Below, one piece after another: positions 30,533-38,619 of a stretch of 41,146 nucleotides of DNA. This stretch comes from Thermoplasmata archaeon (GTDB lineage Archaea > Thermoplasmatota > Thermoplasmata > Lutacidiplasmatales > UBA184): positions 1-41,146 of the forward strand of contig JASHQC010000009.1 in NCBI GenBank assembly GCA_030037735.1, written 5' to 3'. Position 1 is the first letter of the stretch. Each line of letters starts with the position of its first letter. The position numbers were made by a program, and so were the translations under genes. The notes beneath the pieces were generated by a model. That model worked only from the letters and a program-made list of their open reading frames with translations. It searched no databases and was not told where the DNA came from.

Positions 30533-33198
30533 CGAGGGCCTCGCCGGGCCTTGTGCCCGCCTTTCGGCTAGATGCCGGGGCCGGGACCCACTGGCTAACG
30601 GTCTTCCTTGCTCGGCTGGCTGAGCGACTCCGCTCCGTTTCGTCGGGGGAGGCGCTACTCATCGAGCAATGGTGGGACGGGCACGCGGGAGAGGTGCATC
30701 TTCTCCCGTACTCCGAGCGGCTCGTCCTCGCAATGGAAGCCGTTCGCGAGGGCATCCCTCTGCCCTGGACGCGGAGTTTCCGGAACCGTGCCTGCGCGCC
30801 GCCGCCCGGACTTCTCGAAGGATGGATCTGGGTTGTTCCGCCTGTGCCGTCCGACATCACGCTCGATCCCTACGATGCGTCTCTCTCGTCCCCTGTACCG
30901 GGGGGTCGATCGACGGAACCTTCGGACCCCCGGCCCTCCCCCGATGCGGTGACGTCCGACGACCTCCTCTCCTCCGAGAGTCCTTACTGGGTTGGCTTGC
31001 AGACCCACTGGACCACCGGCTCCGACGGAGAGGTGTGGGCATCCGCCCGGGGTCGGATTGCCGCGGCGACCCCCGCCGCGCTCCAGGCGCTCGGGTCGGC
31101 GCTGGAGGATCGGCTACGCCACGTAGCCCGATGGCCGGCAGAGTCCCGGCTAATCGTGCGGGCCGTTCGTCCGAGACGTCGTCTTTCGCGGGCTTGGGCC
31201 TCGGGCGCCCGCCCGCGTTGGTGGACGCCCCGGGCGCAGCGACTCCAGGCGGATCGGGTTGCCCTAGCGGTTCCCCTCCCCCTCGGCCCGGACCCACACG
31301 ACGACCCGCGCCTCCGACACGCCGTGGTGCTAGGAGCCTCCGGCTCCGGTAAGACCGCCGCCCTCGCTCACTTCGCTCGGGAGGCGCTCGCGGAGCGTCG
31401 GTCGGTGGTCCTCTTCGACGTGCACGGGGACCTAGCACCCCGGGTCACGGCCGGGCTTCCGTCCGCGATCCGGGAGCGCGTCATCGGCATCGATGTCGTG
31501 GGCCGCCCCACCGCCGTTCCCGGTCTCTCGGTCCTGGGCCCGGTCACCATCGGCGACCGGGACGCGCTGGTGGCCCATCTCGTGGCCGCTTTCAAGCGGC
31601 TATCGACGGAGAACGGGGAGACGTTTTGGGGGTTCCGCCTCGAGCGGCTGTTCGAGACGTTCCTTCACCTCGTCCAAGAACAGGGAGGGGACCTCGTCGA
31701 CCTGTGGAGCCTACTCACTGACCCTCGGCGACGGGACGCGGCCCGGCTCACGACGGAGCGCCCCGAGGCCGCGCAGTTCCTCGAGGAGTTGGACGGGATC
31801 GTGCGCCGGCAACCGGATTTCCTTTGGCCGGCCGCCTCGCGCGTCGCGAAGGTCGTCGGCTCGCCGCTTCTCACCGCGCTGCTCGCGCCGCACGACCGAC
31901 CACTGGAGGTCGGAGCTCGTCTCAGCGAGGGGGACTCGGCGATCTGGCGCCTGCCGATGGGCGAGCTCGGGCCGGAGGGGGTCACGTTCACCGTGACGCT
32001 TCTCCTGACCCGGGTGTACCTGGAGCAAGTCCGGCGCGCCGCGCGGGAGGGGCTAGCCCAGGACCTTCGAGTGCTGTTTGTGCTGGACGAGGCCCATCTC
32101 TTCCCGGCCCGTCTCTTGAGCGAGATCGTCGCTGAGGGACGCAAGTTCGGCCTCGGTCTGGTCGTCGCGACGCAATACCCGGCCCGGCTGGCACCGGAGT
32201 TGCGAGACGCGCTCGCCGGCGCGGCGGGTACCGTCTTCCTCTTCCGAGTGCCCTGGGCGTCGGCGGTCGCGACCGGGGCCTGGGCCGGGCTCGGCCCTGA
32301 CGCGGCGCAGAGGGTTCTGCCGACGCTCTCGCCGGGCTGGGCCCTCGTGAGTACCACCGGTCCTCACGCGGCGCGCCAGCTCATTCCGATGCCGCTCGGT
32401 CTTCCCGCGGACCTACCGGGCTGGCAGAAGCTGGTGCGTCGGTCCGCCGACCGGTTCGGTTCTCCGGTGCCGTACCGAGAGGGAGCGGCCGCCCGGTCCT
32501 ACGAATCCCTCGAGGAGGAGATCCTTCTCGGACTGGTCGGCCTCGACGCAGAGGGCGGGACCATCACCCGCGCCCGGCTATTCCGTTGGCTCGACACCGA
32601 CGACCCGTTCGATCCGGTCGCCGGCCTCCAAGCGCTCGAGAGGCTCCAGCGACGCGGCTGGGTCCGGGTGAACGGCGAGGAGATCCTCCTCTCGGCGGCC
32701 GGTGCCGACCGGGTCGGGCTCGCGGCTCGGACTGGAGCGCGGCCGGAGAGCGTCGAACATCGCGCCCTGCTCGTCGCGGCCGTGCGCATCTTCGCACGGC
32801 ACCACGAGCGGCTCGAGGTGCTTCGTCAGGGCCGATTCGACACCCGGCTTCCTGATGGCCTCGTTCCCGTCCTTCCCCGGGAACACCGAGGCTGGGGGCC
32901 GGCGCAGCTCGCGGCCTATCTGGACCGTCGGCGGGAGGAATGGCTGTGGCGCGCCTTCGGGGGGCGGAACGTGCACGTGGAGGCAGAAGTGTCGGGCGCC
33001 ACCCGGCGAGAGCGAATCGAACGCGACTGGGCGAAGGCCCGCGACGCAGGGGCGTTCCTCCTCTGTCTCGTAGCCGACGCCGGCCGGGCCCGGTCCATCC
33101 GCCGGTTCCTCCTTCGGGCCAACGTTCCACGGACCCGCGCAACGGTCTGGACGCTCCGGTCGGCCCGGGAGATTGCTGAGCCCCCTTCCTCAACGTGA
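30529..33198 (+). CDS. HerA/VirB4-like ATPase with C-terminal winged-helix and PD-(D/E)xK-like segments
   Basis: The 889-residue protein has an N-terminal region of about 240 residues without a known motif. A HerA-FtsK-type ATPase follows: Walker A GASGSGKT at residues 269-276, FDVHGD shortly after, Walker B VLFVLDEAH at 515-523 and a sensor strand VVATQYP near 549, as in DNA-translocating or conjugation ATPases. Residues about 650-720 look like a winged helix (LEEEILLGLVGL ... LERLQRRGWVRVNGEEILLS). The C-terminus has RLPDG (D776) and VHVEAEVSG (E818, E820) followed by basic helices, the layout of PD-(D/E)xK nucleases fused to mobile-element proteins. The GTG at 30529 overlaps the upstream stop; earlier in-frame starts lie inside the 117-aa gene. 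No relaxase, integrase or pilus gene is visible. Confidence 0.75.
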   Translation: MTRASPGLVPAFRLDAGAGTHWLTVFLARLAERLRSVSSGEALLIEQWWDGHAGEVHLLPYSERLVLAMEAVREGIPLPWTRSFRNRACAPPPGLLEGWIWVVPPVPSDITLDPYDASLSSPVPGGRSTEPSDPRPSPDAVTSDDLLSSESPYWVGLQTHWTTGSDGEVWASARGRIAAATPAALQALGSALEDRLRHVARWPAESRLIVRAVRPRRRLSRAWASGARPRWWTPRAQRLQADRVALAVPLPLGPDPHDDPRLRHAVVLGASGSGKTAALAHFAREALAERRSVVLFDVHGDLAPRVTAGLPSAIRERVIGIDVVGRPTAVPGLSVLGPVTIGDRDALVAHLVAAFKRLSTENGETFWGFRLERLFETFLHLVQEQGGDLVDLWSLLTDPRRRDAARLTTERPEAAQFLEELDGIVRRQPDFLWPAASRVAKVVGSPLLTALLAPHDRPLEVGARLSEGDSAIWRLPMGELGPEGVTFTVTLLLTRVYLEQVRRAAREGLAQDLRVLFVLDEAHLFPARLLSEIVAEGRKFGLGLVVATQYPARLAPELRDALAGAAGTVFLFRVPWASAVATGAWAGLGPDAAQRVLPTLSPGWALVSTTGPHAARQLIPMPLGLPADLPGWQKLVRRSADRFGSPVPYREGAAARSYESLEEEILLGLVGLDAEGGTITRARLFRWLDTDDPFDPVAGLQALERLQRRGWVRVNGEEILLSAAGADRVGLAARTGARPESVEHRALLVAAVRIFARHHERLEVLRQGRFDTRLPDGLVPVLPREHRGWGPAQLAAYLDRRREEWLWRAFGGRNVHVEAEVSGATRRERIERDWAKARDAGAFLLCLVADAGRARSIRRFLLRANVPRTRATVWTLRSAREIAEPPSST

Positions 33199-33233
33199 TG
33201 CTCCGAGGTGACCTTCCGGACTCGGGATTGAAT

Positions 33234-33782
33234 ATGCGGGCCTTCATCGCCATCGATCTCCCCTCCCTCGTCGGGCCCATTCCCCTCGGGCTCCGACCGG
33301 AAGACCACCTCACGCTCCACTTCTTCGAGGATCTTCCGGTGGAACGCCTGGCGACAGCGATCGAGGCGATGGTGGAGGCCGTCATCGGCTCCGACCCGTT
33401 TGACCTCGAGGTGCGGGGAGTCGGTGCGTTCCCCACATTGCATCACCCGCGCGTGCTGTGGGCCGGTGTGAGCGAAGGAGCGGCGACCGTCCAGTCCCTT
33501 GTGGCGCGACTGCGCCACGCCCTCGAAGCCGGGGGATTCCCTGTCGAACCTCGACCGTACGTTCCCCACCTCACACTCTCTCGGGTCCGGTCGGGCCGCG
33601 ACGCCCGATGGGCGGGCCGGTTCCTCGCGGATCCGGCGAACGCGACCCGGGTCTGGACTCGGACCCGAGTGGCGGAACTCCTACTCAAGGAGAGCGAGCT
33701 CCTCCCGACCGGCGCACGGCACACGGTCCGGGCGCGAGTGGCACTGCCTGGCGCCTCACCCCCTCCGTCTGGACCCTCTTGA
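33234..33782 (+). CDS. thpR: RNA 2',3'-cyclic phosphodiesterase (2H family)
   Basis: The 182-residue protein starts MRAFIAIDLPSLVG, the typical ThpR/LigT N-terminus, and has both 2H catalytic motifs: HLTLHFFED (about residue 30) and HLTLSRVRSG (about residue 110). The enzyme opens 2',3'-cyclic phosphates at RNA ends to 2'-phosphates, and archaeal members also ligate tRNA halves in reverse in vitro. The ATG at 33234 was chosen because it gives the canonical N-terminus; an in-frame GTG at 33195 overlaps the ATPase stop and would add 13 residues. The frame arrangement suggests read-through transcription from the ATPase unit. Confidence 0.92.
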   Translation: MRAFIAIDLPSLVGPIPLGLRPEDHLTLHFFEDLPVERLATAIEAMVEAVIGSDPFDLEVRGVGAFPTLHHPRVLWAGVSEGAATVQSLVARLRHALEAGGFPVEPRPYVPHLTLSRVRSGRDARWAGRFLADPANATRVWTRTRVAELLLKESELLPTGARHTVRARVALPGASPPPSGPS

Positions 33783-33827
33783 CGCCGCCCCGGGAGCACC
33801 TTTCCACGCCCGGGCGGACGTCGGACG

Positions 33828-33834
33828 AATTAAG
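33828..33834 (+). promoter_or_regulatory. TATA-like element of the Ig-like surface protein gene
   Basis: AATTAAG lies about 70 nt before the ATG at 33900, so the transcript would have a leader of roughly 40 nt, unlike most genes here. Part of the leader is C-rich. Confidence 0.4.
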
Positions 33835-33899
33835 ACCCGTCGCTCCCTCTGGGAAGGTCGCTCCCCCCTGCTCCCGCCCCCGAGAGCAGGCGCAGAACC

Positions 33900-36089
33900 A
33901 TGCGAGGCGCGACCCGTCTTCCGGTGACCCACTTCGTCCGCGCGGCGGTTCGGAGCGTACCCGCCATGGCCGTGACGCTCCTGCTGCTGGCTGTTGGTCT
34001 CGCCGGCGCGCCGGCCGCATCGGCAGCAAGCTCCCGCATCGCGCCGGCCATCTCCGGATCATGTCTCGGCGCTGCGGCACCGCCCTCCGCGAACGGAACG
34101 CTGGTGCTAGTGGGAAACTCGACTCCCTTGCCCTCGGTCATCGGCGTGTCGGTCCAGGTGGATTACTTCTACAACGAGACGGTGATCTCCGATAACACCC
34201 CGACCGACCGTTGCGTGGCAACTACCGCCGACGGCACGACCACGACGGGAGGGAACTTCTCGGTCCCCCTACCGGTGCCCGCCGATCGGTGCGTTCGGGG
34301 TGGGGGCCCATGCGTTCTCTACTCGGGCCCCTTCGGGCCCCTCGGCTTCGCCACCTCCGGCGCTCCGGCGGGATTCTCGGAGCGGGACCCGGCCGCGGGC
34401 GCCAGCCCGGGAACGATCGAGTGGTACGCCGACCTCTCTTCGGCAAAACTCAACGTGACGGGGACCCGGGTCGTCAGCACGAACGCGCCCGTCGATCTCT
34501 CGGTCAGTGCCTGGAACGCGGTAGGAGACGCCGCTCCCGGCCCGCTGACGTACAGCTGGAGCCTCGCCGGGCTCGGATGGGGCATCTCCTCCCAACAAGG
34601 GGCCAACGTCACGGTCGAGGGCACCGCCAGCGGCTGGACGGGATCGCTCTCGGTGACCGTCGAGGCCACGTACGGCGCGACGACGGAGTCGCTCCAATCC
34701 CCCACCCTCTCCCTCCAACCCGTTCCGACGCAGATTCTCTCTGGAGTCCCCTCCGCCAATCCGGTGGACCCGGGCGTGCCGGTCACGTTCTACCTCGTCG
34801 GTTCCGGGGCCGCCGGGTACTCCTACTCCGCGACGGTGGACCCGGGCCTCGGCGCGGGCTCGGTGACGGGCCCTTGTGCCAGTACCCCGCTGGGCAACGG
34901 CACCACCAACCTCGCGTGCCAGGTGCAGGCTGCCTATCCGGCAGCGGGCACCGCTCTCCCCACCGCCTCCATCTCGAACGGCTACTCCACGAACCAACTC
35001 GCCCTCGCGTCGGTGGCGGTGAATCCGGTCGAGCAGGTGACCCTGAGCGCCCCGAACTTCGTCACGTACCCGAACCGGACGATCCCACTTACGGTGAACG
35101 TCACCCACGGAACCGGGAGCGCCCCGTACGGGCCGGCGTGCCTCTCGGTGAGCGGCAGGCCCGGCCTCACCTGCCAATCGCAAGCGGCGACGACGTGGGT
35201 CTTCGAGGAGCGCTTCGCTTCGACCGGCGACTACGAGCTCCGAGCCTCCGTCACGGATCGCTTCGGGGAGAACGTGACGTCGTCCGCGGTCGTGGTCGTC
35301 GTGCCGCTCCTCACCGCCCGGGCTAACGGCAGCACCTCGGTCACGCTCGTCGCGAACCAAACCACAGCGCTCTCCGTCGTGGTCTCCGGCGGCGCGCTAC
35401 CGCTCACCACCTGGTGGAATCTTTCCGGCCCGTCGGAGACCCTCTGCTGGGGCGACCTCGCTTTCGACGGCACGATCACCTGCTCGTATCCCACCTCGGT
35501 GCTGGGATCCGCCAATCTGACCGTCACGCTGCGGGATGTTCTCGGCACCGAGGTCGCGGTCGTCTTCCGGATCACCGTGACCTCCGCCCCGGTCCGGCCG
35601 GCCTCGACGAGCCCGCCGCTCTTCTCGGGAACGTCGGGCGAGGTGCTCCTCGCGGCGCTGGCCGCGCTCGCGGTGGGGAGCCTCCTCGTCGCGTGGGGCG
35701 TTCGACGGTGGCAGCGGGCTGCCACGACCCAGAAGCCGGGCGACCGGGTGGAGGAGAACGAACTGGAACGCATGGCGCGGGGACGGGACCACCTCCTCGC
35801 GCAGGCGAGCCCGGATACGCCGCGACGACCGGACGAACTTGTGAGGGGATGGACCGGCCCACCGGTCGCGCCGGAGGAGTGGGCCGAATGGATCGCCGCG
35901 CTCGTCGCCGACGGCAGCCTAGTCCCCAGCCGCGCCGGCGACCGACGCCTGGTCTATCGTCGAGCGCCGCCCCGGCCGCTCACGCCGACCATCCAGTTCG
36001 ACCCGACGGTCTTGGAGGCGGTGCGGCCTCCCCTTGACCGCGACACCAAGCCCCCGGAGGAGTCCGAAGAGCCTCAGGGCGGCGGGTGA
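33900..36089 (+). CDS. secreted Ig-like surface protein with C-terminal membrane anchor and cytoplasmic winged-helix-like tail
   Basis: The 729-residue protein has a signal peptide (SVPAMAVTLLLLAVGLAGAPAASA, residues 19-42) and a long beta-rich Ser/Thr/Gly-rich ectodomain. Repeated PKD/Ig-like units are suggested by phrases such as PLTYSWSLAGLGWGI and TSVTLVANQTTALSVVVSGG. Many N-x-S/T sequons point to archaeal N-glycosylation. A single membrane helix (about residues 580-602, EVLLAALAALAVGSLLVAWGV) is followed by basic residues and a 125-residue cytoplasmic tail. There, ENELERMARGRDHLL and EEWAEWIAALVADGSLVPS with DRRLVYRRA resemble a winged helix. The topology suggests an envelope sensor or adhesin. 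The 3' end overlaps glyA by 16 bp, convergent. Confidence 0.7.
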   Translation: MRGATRLPVTHFVRAAVRSVPAMAVTLLLLAVGLAGAPAASAASSRIAPAISGSCLGAAAPPSANGTLVLVGNSTPLPSVIGVSVQVDYFYNETVISDNTPTDRCVATTADGTTTTGGNFSVPLPVPADRCVRGGGPCVLYSGPFGPLGFATSGAPAGFSERDPAAGASPGTIEWYADLSSAKLNVTGTRVVSTNAPVDLSVSAWNAVGDAAPGPLTYSWSLAGLGWGISSQQGANVTVEGTASGWTGSLSVTVEATYGATTESLQSPTLSLQPVPTQILSGVPSANPVDPGVPVTFYLVGSGAAGYSYSATVDPGLGAGSVTGPCASTPLGNGTTNLACQVQAAYPAAGTALPTASISNGYSTNQLALASVAVNPVEQVTLSAPNFVTYPNRTIPLTVNVTHGTGSAPYGPACLSVSGRPGLTCQSQAATTWVFEERFASTGDYELRASVTDRFGENVTSSAVVVVVPLLTARANGSTSVTLVANQTTALSVVVSGGALPLTTWWNLSGPSETLCWGDLAFDGTITCSYPTSVLGSANLTVTLRDVLGTEVAVVFRITVTSAPVRPASTSPPLFSGTSGEVLLAALAALAVGSLLVAWGVRRWQRAATTQKPGDRVEENELERMARGRDHLLAQASPDTPRRPDELVRGWTGPPVAPEEWAEWIAALVADGSLVPSRAGDRRLVYRRAPPRPLTPTIQFDPTVLEAVRPPLDRDTKPPEESEEPQGGG

Positions 36090-37408
36090 CCCACGAGGTC
36101 GAAGTAGCGATAGGCCGCCTCGCCGGCGCCAAAACAGTAGCGGAGACCGGTGAAACCAGATTTGAACGCGGCCGAGTCGGCGGCGACCGACTCCGGCGCC
36201 TTGCCATGATGCAAGAGGTCGTCCATCAGCTCCGCGATCCGGGCCATCTCCTTCTCGGTCATCCCCACCCGGGTCACCTCCGGAGTGCCGAGCCGGATTC
36301 CGCCCGGGTGCTTCGAACTCGTGTCACCGGGTAGGAGGTTCTTGTTCGTGATGATCCCGGCCGCGGCCAGCCGCCGGGCCACCTCCTCGCCCCCGCCCTC
36401 GCGGGTCACCCGAACGGCGAGCGTGTGGGAGGCGGTGAAGCCCAGCTCCTCGCCCAAGACATCGAAACCCCGCTCGTGCAACGCCGCGCCGAGCGCCTTC
36501 GCGTTCGCAATCACCTGCCGGGCGTACGCGCGGCCGAAGGCCAGGTGCTCCGCGAGGCTGACGGCCAGCGCCGCCATCGCGTGCAGGTGATGGTTGCTGG
36601 TGACGCCGGGGAAGGCGCCCGACGCGAGCCGCTTCGTCACGTCCGGGTCGTCCGTGTTCGCGAGGAGAATCCCGTGCTGCGGCCCGGGCAACGTCTTGTG
36701 GGTGGAGGCGGAGATCACCACGCACCCCTCGTGGAGCGGGTCCTGGAACTCGCCGCCGGCGATCAGCCCGAGCACGTGGGCGCCGTCGTACCACCCGCGG
36801 GCGCCGATCTCCTCGAGCGTGGGGGAGAGCTCCTGGACCGGGAGTGGGAACAGAAACAGCGACAGCCCGAACAGGCAGAGCTTCGGTCGGACCGCGCGCA
36901 GGATCTCCCGCGTCCGCGCCACGTCAATCGTCATTCGCTGGGCGTCCCACACGTAGTAGACCGGTTTCACGCCCCGGAGGCCGAAGGCGCCGAACGACGC
37001 GCTCGAGATGTGGGCGCCATCGGCGAGACGACAGGTGCCCACGAGGTCGCCGGGCTCGGAGAGCGCCTTCAGCACCGCGAGGTTCGCCACCGTCCCCGAG
37101 ATGGGGCGCACGTCGGCGAACGAGCAGCGGAACAGGCGCTTGGCCAAGTCCAGACAGAGCGTCTCTACCTCATCGACCTGCTCGTTCCCCTCGTAGTAGC
37201 GCTCCCCGGGGAGGCCCTCGGCATACCGGGCGTCGAAATCGCTGATCATGAGCTCCCTCGCGTACGGCGAGAGCAGATTCTCGCTGGCGATCAACGGAAT
37301 CGCGTGCTCGAACCGGGTCGTGTGCCGCCGCACGGCGTCCCGGACCTGCTCCACCGCCCGGGCCATGTCGCCCTCGGTGCCATCTCCGCCCACCGGAACC
37401 TCGGCCAC
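36074..37408 (-). CDS. glyA: serine hydroxymethyltransferase
   Basis: The 444-residue PLP enzyme interconverts serine and glycine with a C1 carrier (tetrahydrofolate or, in archaea, often tetrahydromethanopterin). Motifs: IPLIASENLLSP at the N-terminus, GLPGERYYEGNEQVDEVETL, SGTVANLAVLKAL, GWYDGAHVLGLIAGGEFQDPL, and the PLP lysine in SASTHKTLPGPQHG (K238). The usual GGHLSH-type segment reads DGAHISSASFG. The start is a GTG at 37408; an ATG 14 codons later (37366) is possible and would also keep all conserved parts. The upstream region is very C-rich on the plus strand. It converges on the Ig-like protein gene with a 16-bp overlap. Confidence 0.92.
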   Translation of the reverse strand: MAEVPVGGDGTEGDMARAVEQVRDAVRRHTTRFEHAIPLIASENLLSPYARELMISDFDARYAEGLPGERYYEGNEQVDEVETLCLDLAKRLFRCSFADVRPISGTVANLAVLKALSEPGDLVGTCRLADGAHISSASFGAFGLRGVKPVYYVWDAQRMTIDVARTREILRAVRPKLCLFGLSLFLFPLPVQELSPTLEEIGARGWYDGAHVLGLIAGGEFQDPLHEGCVVISASTHKTLPGPQHGILLANTDDPDVTKRLASGAFPGVTSNHHLHAMAALAVSLAEHLAFGRAYARQVIANAKALGAALHERGFDVLGEELGFTASHTLAVRVTREGGGEEVARRLAAAGIITNKNLLPGDTSSKHPGGIRLGTPEVTRVGMTEKEMARIAELMDDLLHHGKAPESVAADSAAFKSGFTGLRYCFGAGEAAYRYFDLVGHPPP

Positions 37409-37549
37409 TAGGCCCCCACCCCCCCTTTTCCAGTGGAACTCCGTGAACGGTCTCTCACGTCCGGACCCCCTCCGGGAACGGTCCAGATCTCTCCCGCCAC
37501 CCCCCTCAAGAACTCAACCTCAACCCGATGGCGGCCCACCATCCATTAC

Positions 37550-37557
37550 CATATAAT
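37550..37557 (+). promoter_or_regulatory. TATA box of the thioesterase gene
   Basis: CATATAAT lies 26-33 nt before the ATG at 37583 but only a few nt before another in-frame ATG at 37562. Transcription should start near 37580, so 37583 is the usable, leaderless start. Confidence 0.6.
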
Positions 37558-37582
37558 CCGGATGACCGCTCCTGACCTCCTG

Positions 37583-38122
37583 ATGTGTCCTCCCCCCGCC
37601 TCTCCTCCCTCTTCCTCCCCCTCAACCCCCTCTTCCTCCACTCCCCCCTCCCCTTCCTCCCGTCCATCCCCCTCGGGCCTCTCCCCCCGCCCCCGTCCTT
37701 GGCCCCGCTCCCGACGATTCAAGGTACAGTACGGTGAACTCGATCTCCTCAACCACCTCAACCACACCGTCTACTTCCGGTTCATGGAAACCCTCCGCAC
37801 GGAGTACTACCTCCACCTCCGCCACAGCACCGACCCCCACGACCTCGACATCATCATCGCCGAAGCGCGATGCCGGTACCTCGCGCCCGTCGCGTATCAG
37901 GCCGAGCTCCTGGGAGAGGTCGCCCCGGCGCACCCGATCGGACGGACGAGCTTCTCGCTGTTGTACCGCTTCTCCGACGAACGGCAAGGGGTCGTCACGG
38001 CCCGTGGACTCACGGCCATCGTGGCGTACGATTACTCGAACGGATCCAAGAAGCCGATCCCGGACGCCTTGCGCTCCGCGCTAGAGCGGGACGCCGTCAA
38101 CCCGAAGGACGAAGGCTGGTAA
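37583..38122 (+). CDS. hotdog-fold acyl-CoA thioesterase with Pro/Ser-rich N-terminal extension
   Basis: The 179-residue protein has a 4HBT/YbgC-type hotdog domain starting RFKVQYGELDLLNHLNHTVYFRFMET, with the D/N-H-x-N-H active-site region, then DIIIAEARCRYLAPVAYQAELLGEV and TSFSLLYRFSDE. It likely hydrolyses an acyl-CoA. The first 45 residues are almost only Pro and Ser (encoded by a polypyrimidine tract) and have no counterpart in the family. No start codon exists between this tract and the domain, so the extension is probably translated. The ATG at 37583 is set by the TATA box. It stands alone between glyA and a small unknown. Confidence 0.82.
   Translation: MCPPPASPPSSSPSTPSSSTPPSPSSRPSPSGLSPRPRPWPRSRRFKVQYGELDLLNHLNHTVYFRFMETLRTEYYLHLRHSTDPHDLDIIIAEARCRYLAPVAYQAELLGEVAPAHPIGRTSFSLLYRFSDERQGVVTARGLTAIVAYDYSNGSKKPIPDALRSALERDAVNPKDEGW
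37590..37690 (+). repeat. polypyrimidine tract, low complexity
   Basis: About 100 nt are some 90% C or T on the plus strand (C-runs and TCC/CCT units), in frame with the thioesterase gene and encoding Pro/Ser. Further C-runs lie upstream at 37411-37430. The marked strand asymmetry is unlike anything else in the window. Confidence 0.7.
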
Positions 38123-38191
38123 GAACGCTCCACTCGCAAGAGGGGGGTGGGGGAGGGGGGTCTCCACGGCCCAGGTGGCCGGCACGGGAGT

Positions 38192-38497
38192 CTAGGGGTC
38201 CGGAGTGTATCCCGGGTTCTCGCGGGCGAGGCCCGGGAGCGGGGGAGGCCATGGCGTGGGTTCGATGAACGTGGGGTCGTCGACGACCGATTCGAGGTGG
38301 TAGGTCACACCGGTTCCTTTGAGGGCGACGTGGAGCTTCTGGAGGCGCTCGCGGAACTGCTTCACGCTCGACCACTCGAAGACCAGGTCGTGGCTGCCGA
38401 CGATAAAGGAGAGGCCGGCATGCTCCCGGAGGCGCTCCGCGATCAAGAGCGGGGAGATCCCGTCGGGCGAGAAGTAGAGGTCCACGTATGTATGCAT
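38192..38497 (-). CDS. hypothetical protein, 101 aa
   Basis: I do not recognise a named family. The compact alpha/beta start reads MHTYVDLYFSPDGISPLLIAE and continues with LREHAGLSFIVGSHDLVFEW and FRERLQKLHVALKGTGVTYHLESVVDD; the last 25 residues are Pro-rich. The ATG at 38497 has a clear TATA box (CTTAAATA on the minus strand, 38528-38535) 31-38 nt upstream. The ferredoxin-like pattern (beta-alpha-beta with a GTGV turn) suggests a small ligand-binding or regulatory domain, but that is only a shape-based guess. It is divergent from the Kelch/PKD protein gene, with two separate TATA boxes. Confidence 0.72.
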   Translation of the reverse strand: MHTYVDLYFSPDGISPLLIAERLREHAGLSFIVGSHDLVFEWSSVKQFRERLQKLHVALKGTGVTYHLESVVDDPTFIEPTPWPPPLPGLARENPGYTPDP

Positions 38498-38527
38498 ATT
38501 CTCTCGCGCGAGATTGCGCGGAATCCC

Positions 38528-38535
38528 TATTTAAG
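38528..38535 (-). promoter_or_regulatory. TATA box of the 101-aa unknown
   Basis: CTTAAATA on the minus strand (TATTTAAG on the plus strand) is 31-38 nt before the ATG at 38497. Confidence 0.6.
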
Positions 38536-38586
38536 TCGGTCGTAAGGTCCGAATCGCTGCGGCGTTGCGAGGGCGCTCGGCCGGGG

Positions 38587-38597
38587 GATTAAAATAG
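38587..38597 (+). promoter_or_regulatory. TATA box of the Kelch/PKD surface protein gene
   Basis: GATTAAAATAG lies 23-33 nt before the ATG at 38620, implying a leaderless transcript for a secreted protein. Confidence 0.65.
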
Positions 38598-38619
38598 CAG
38601 GGAGTGCCACGAATCGCCC

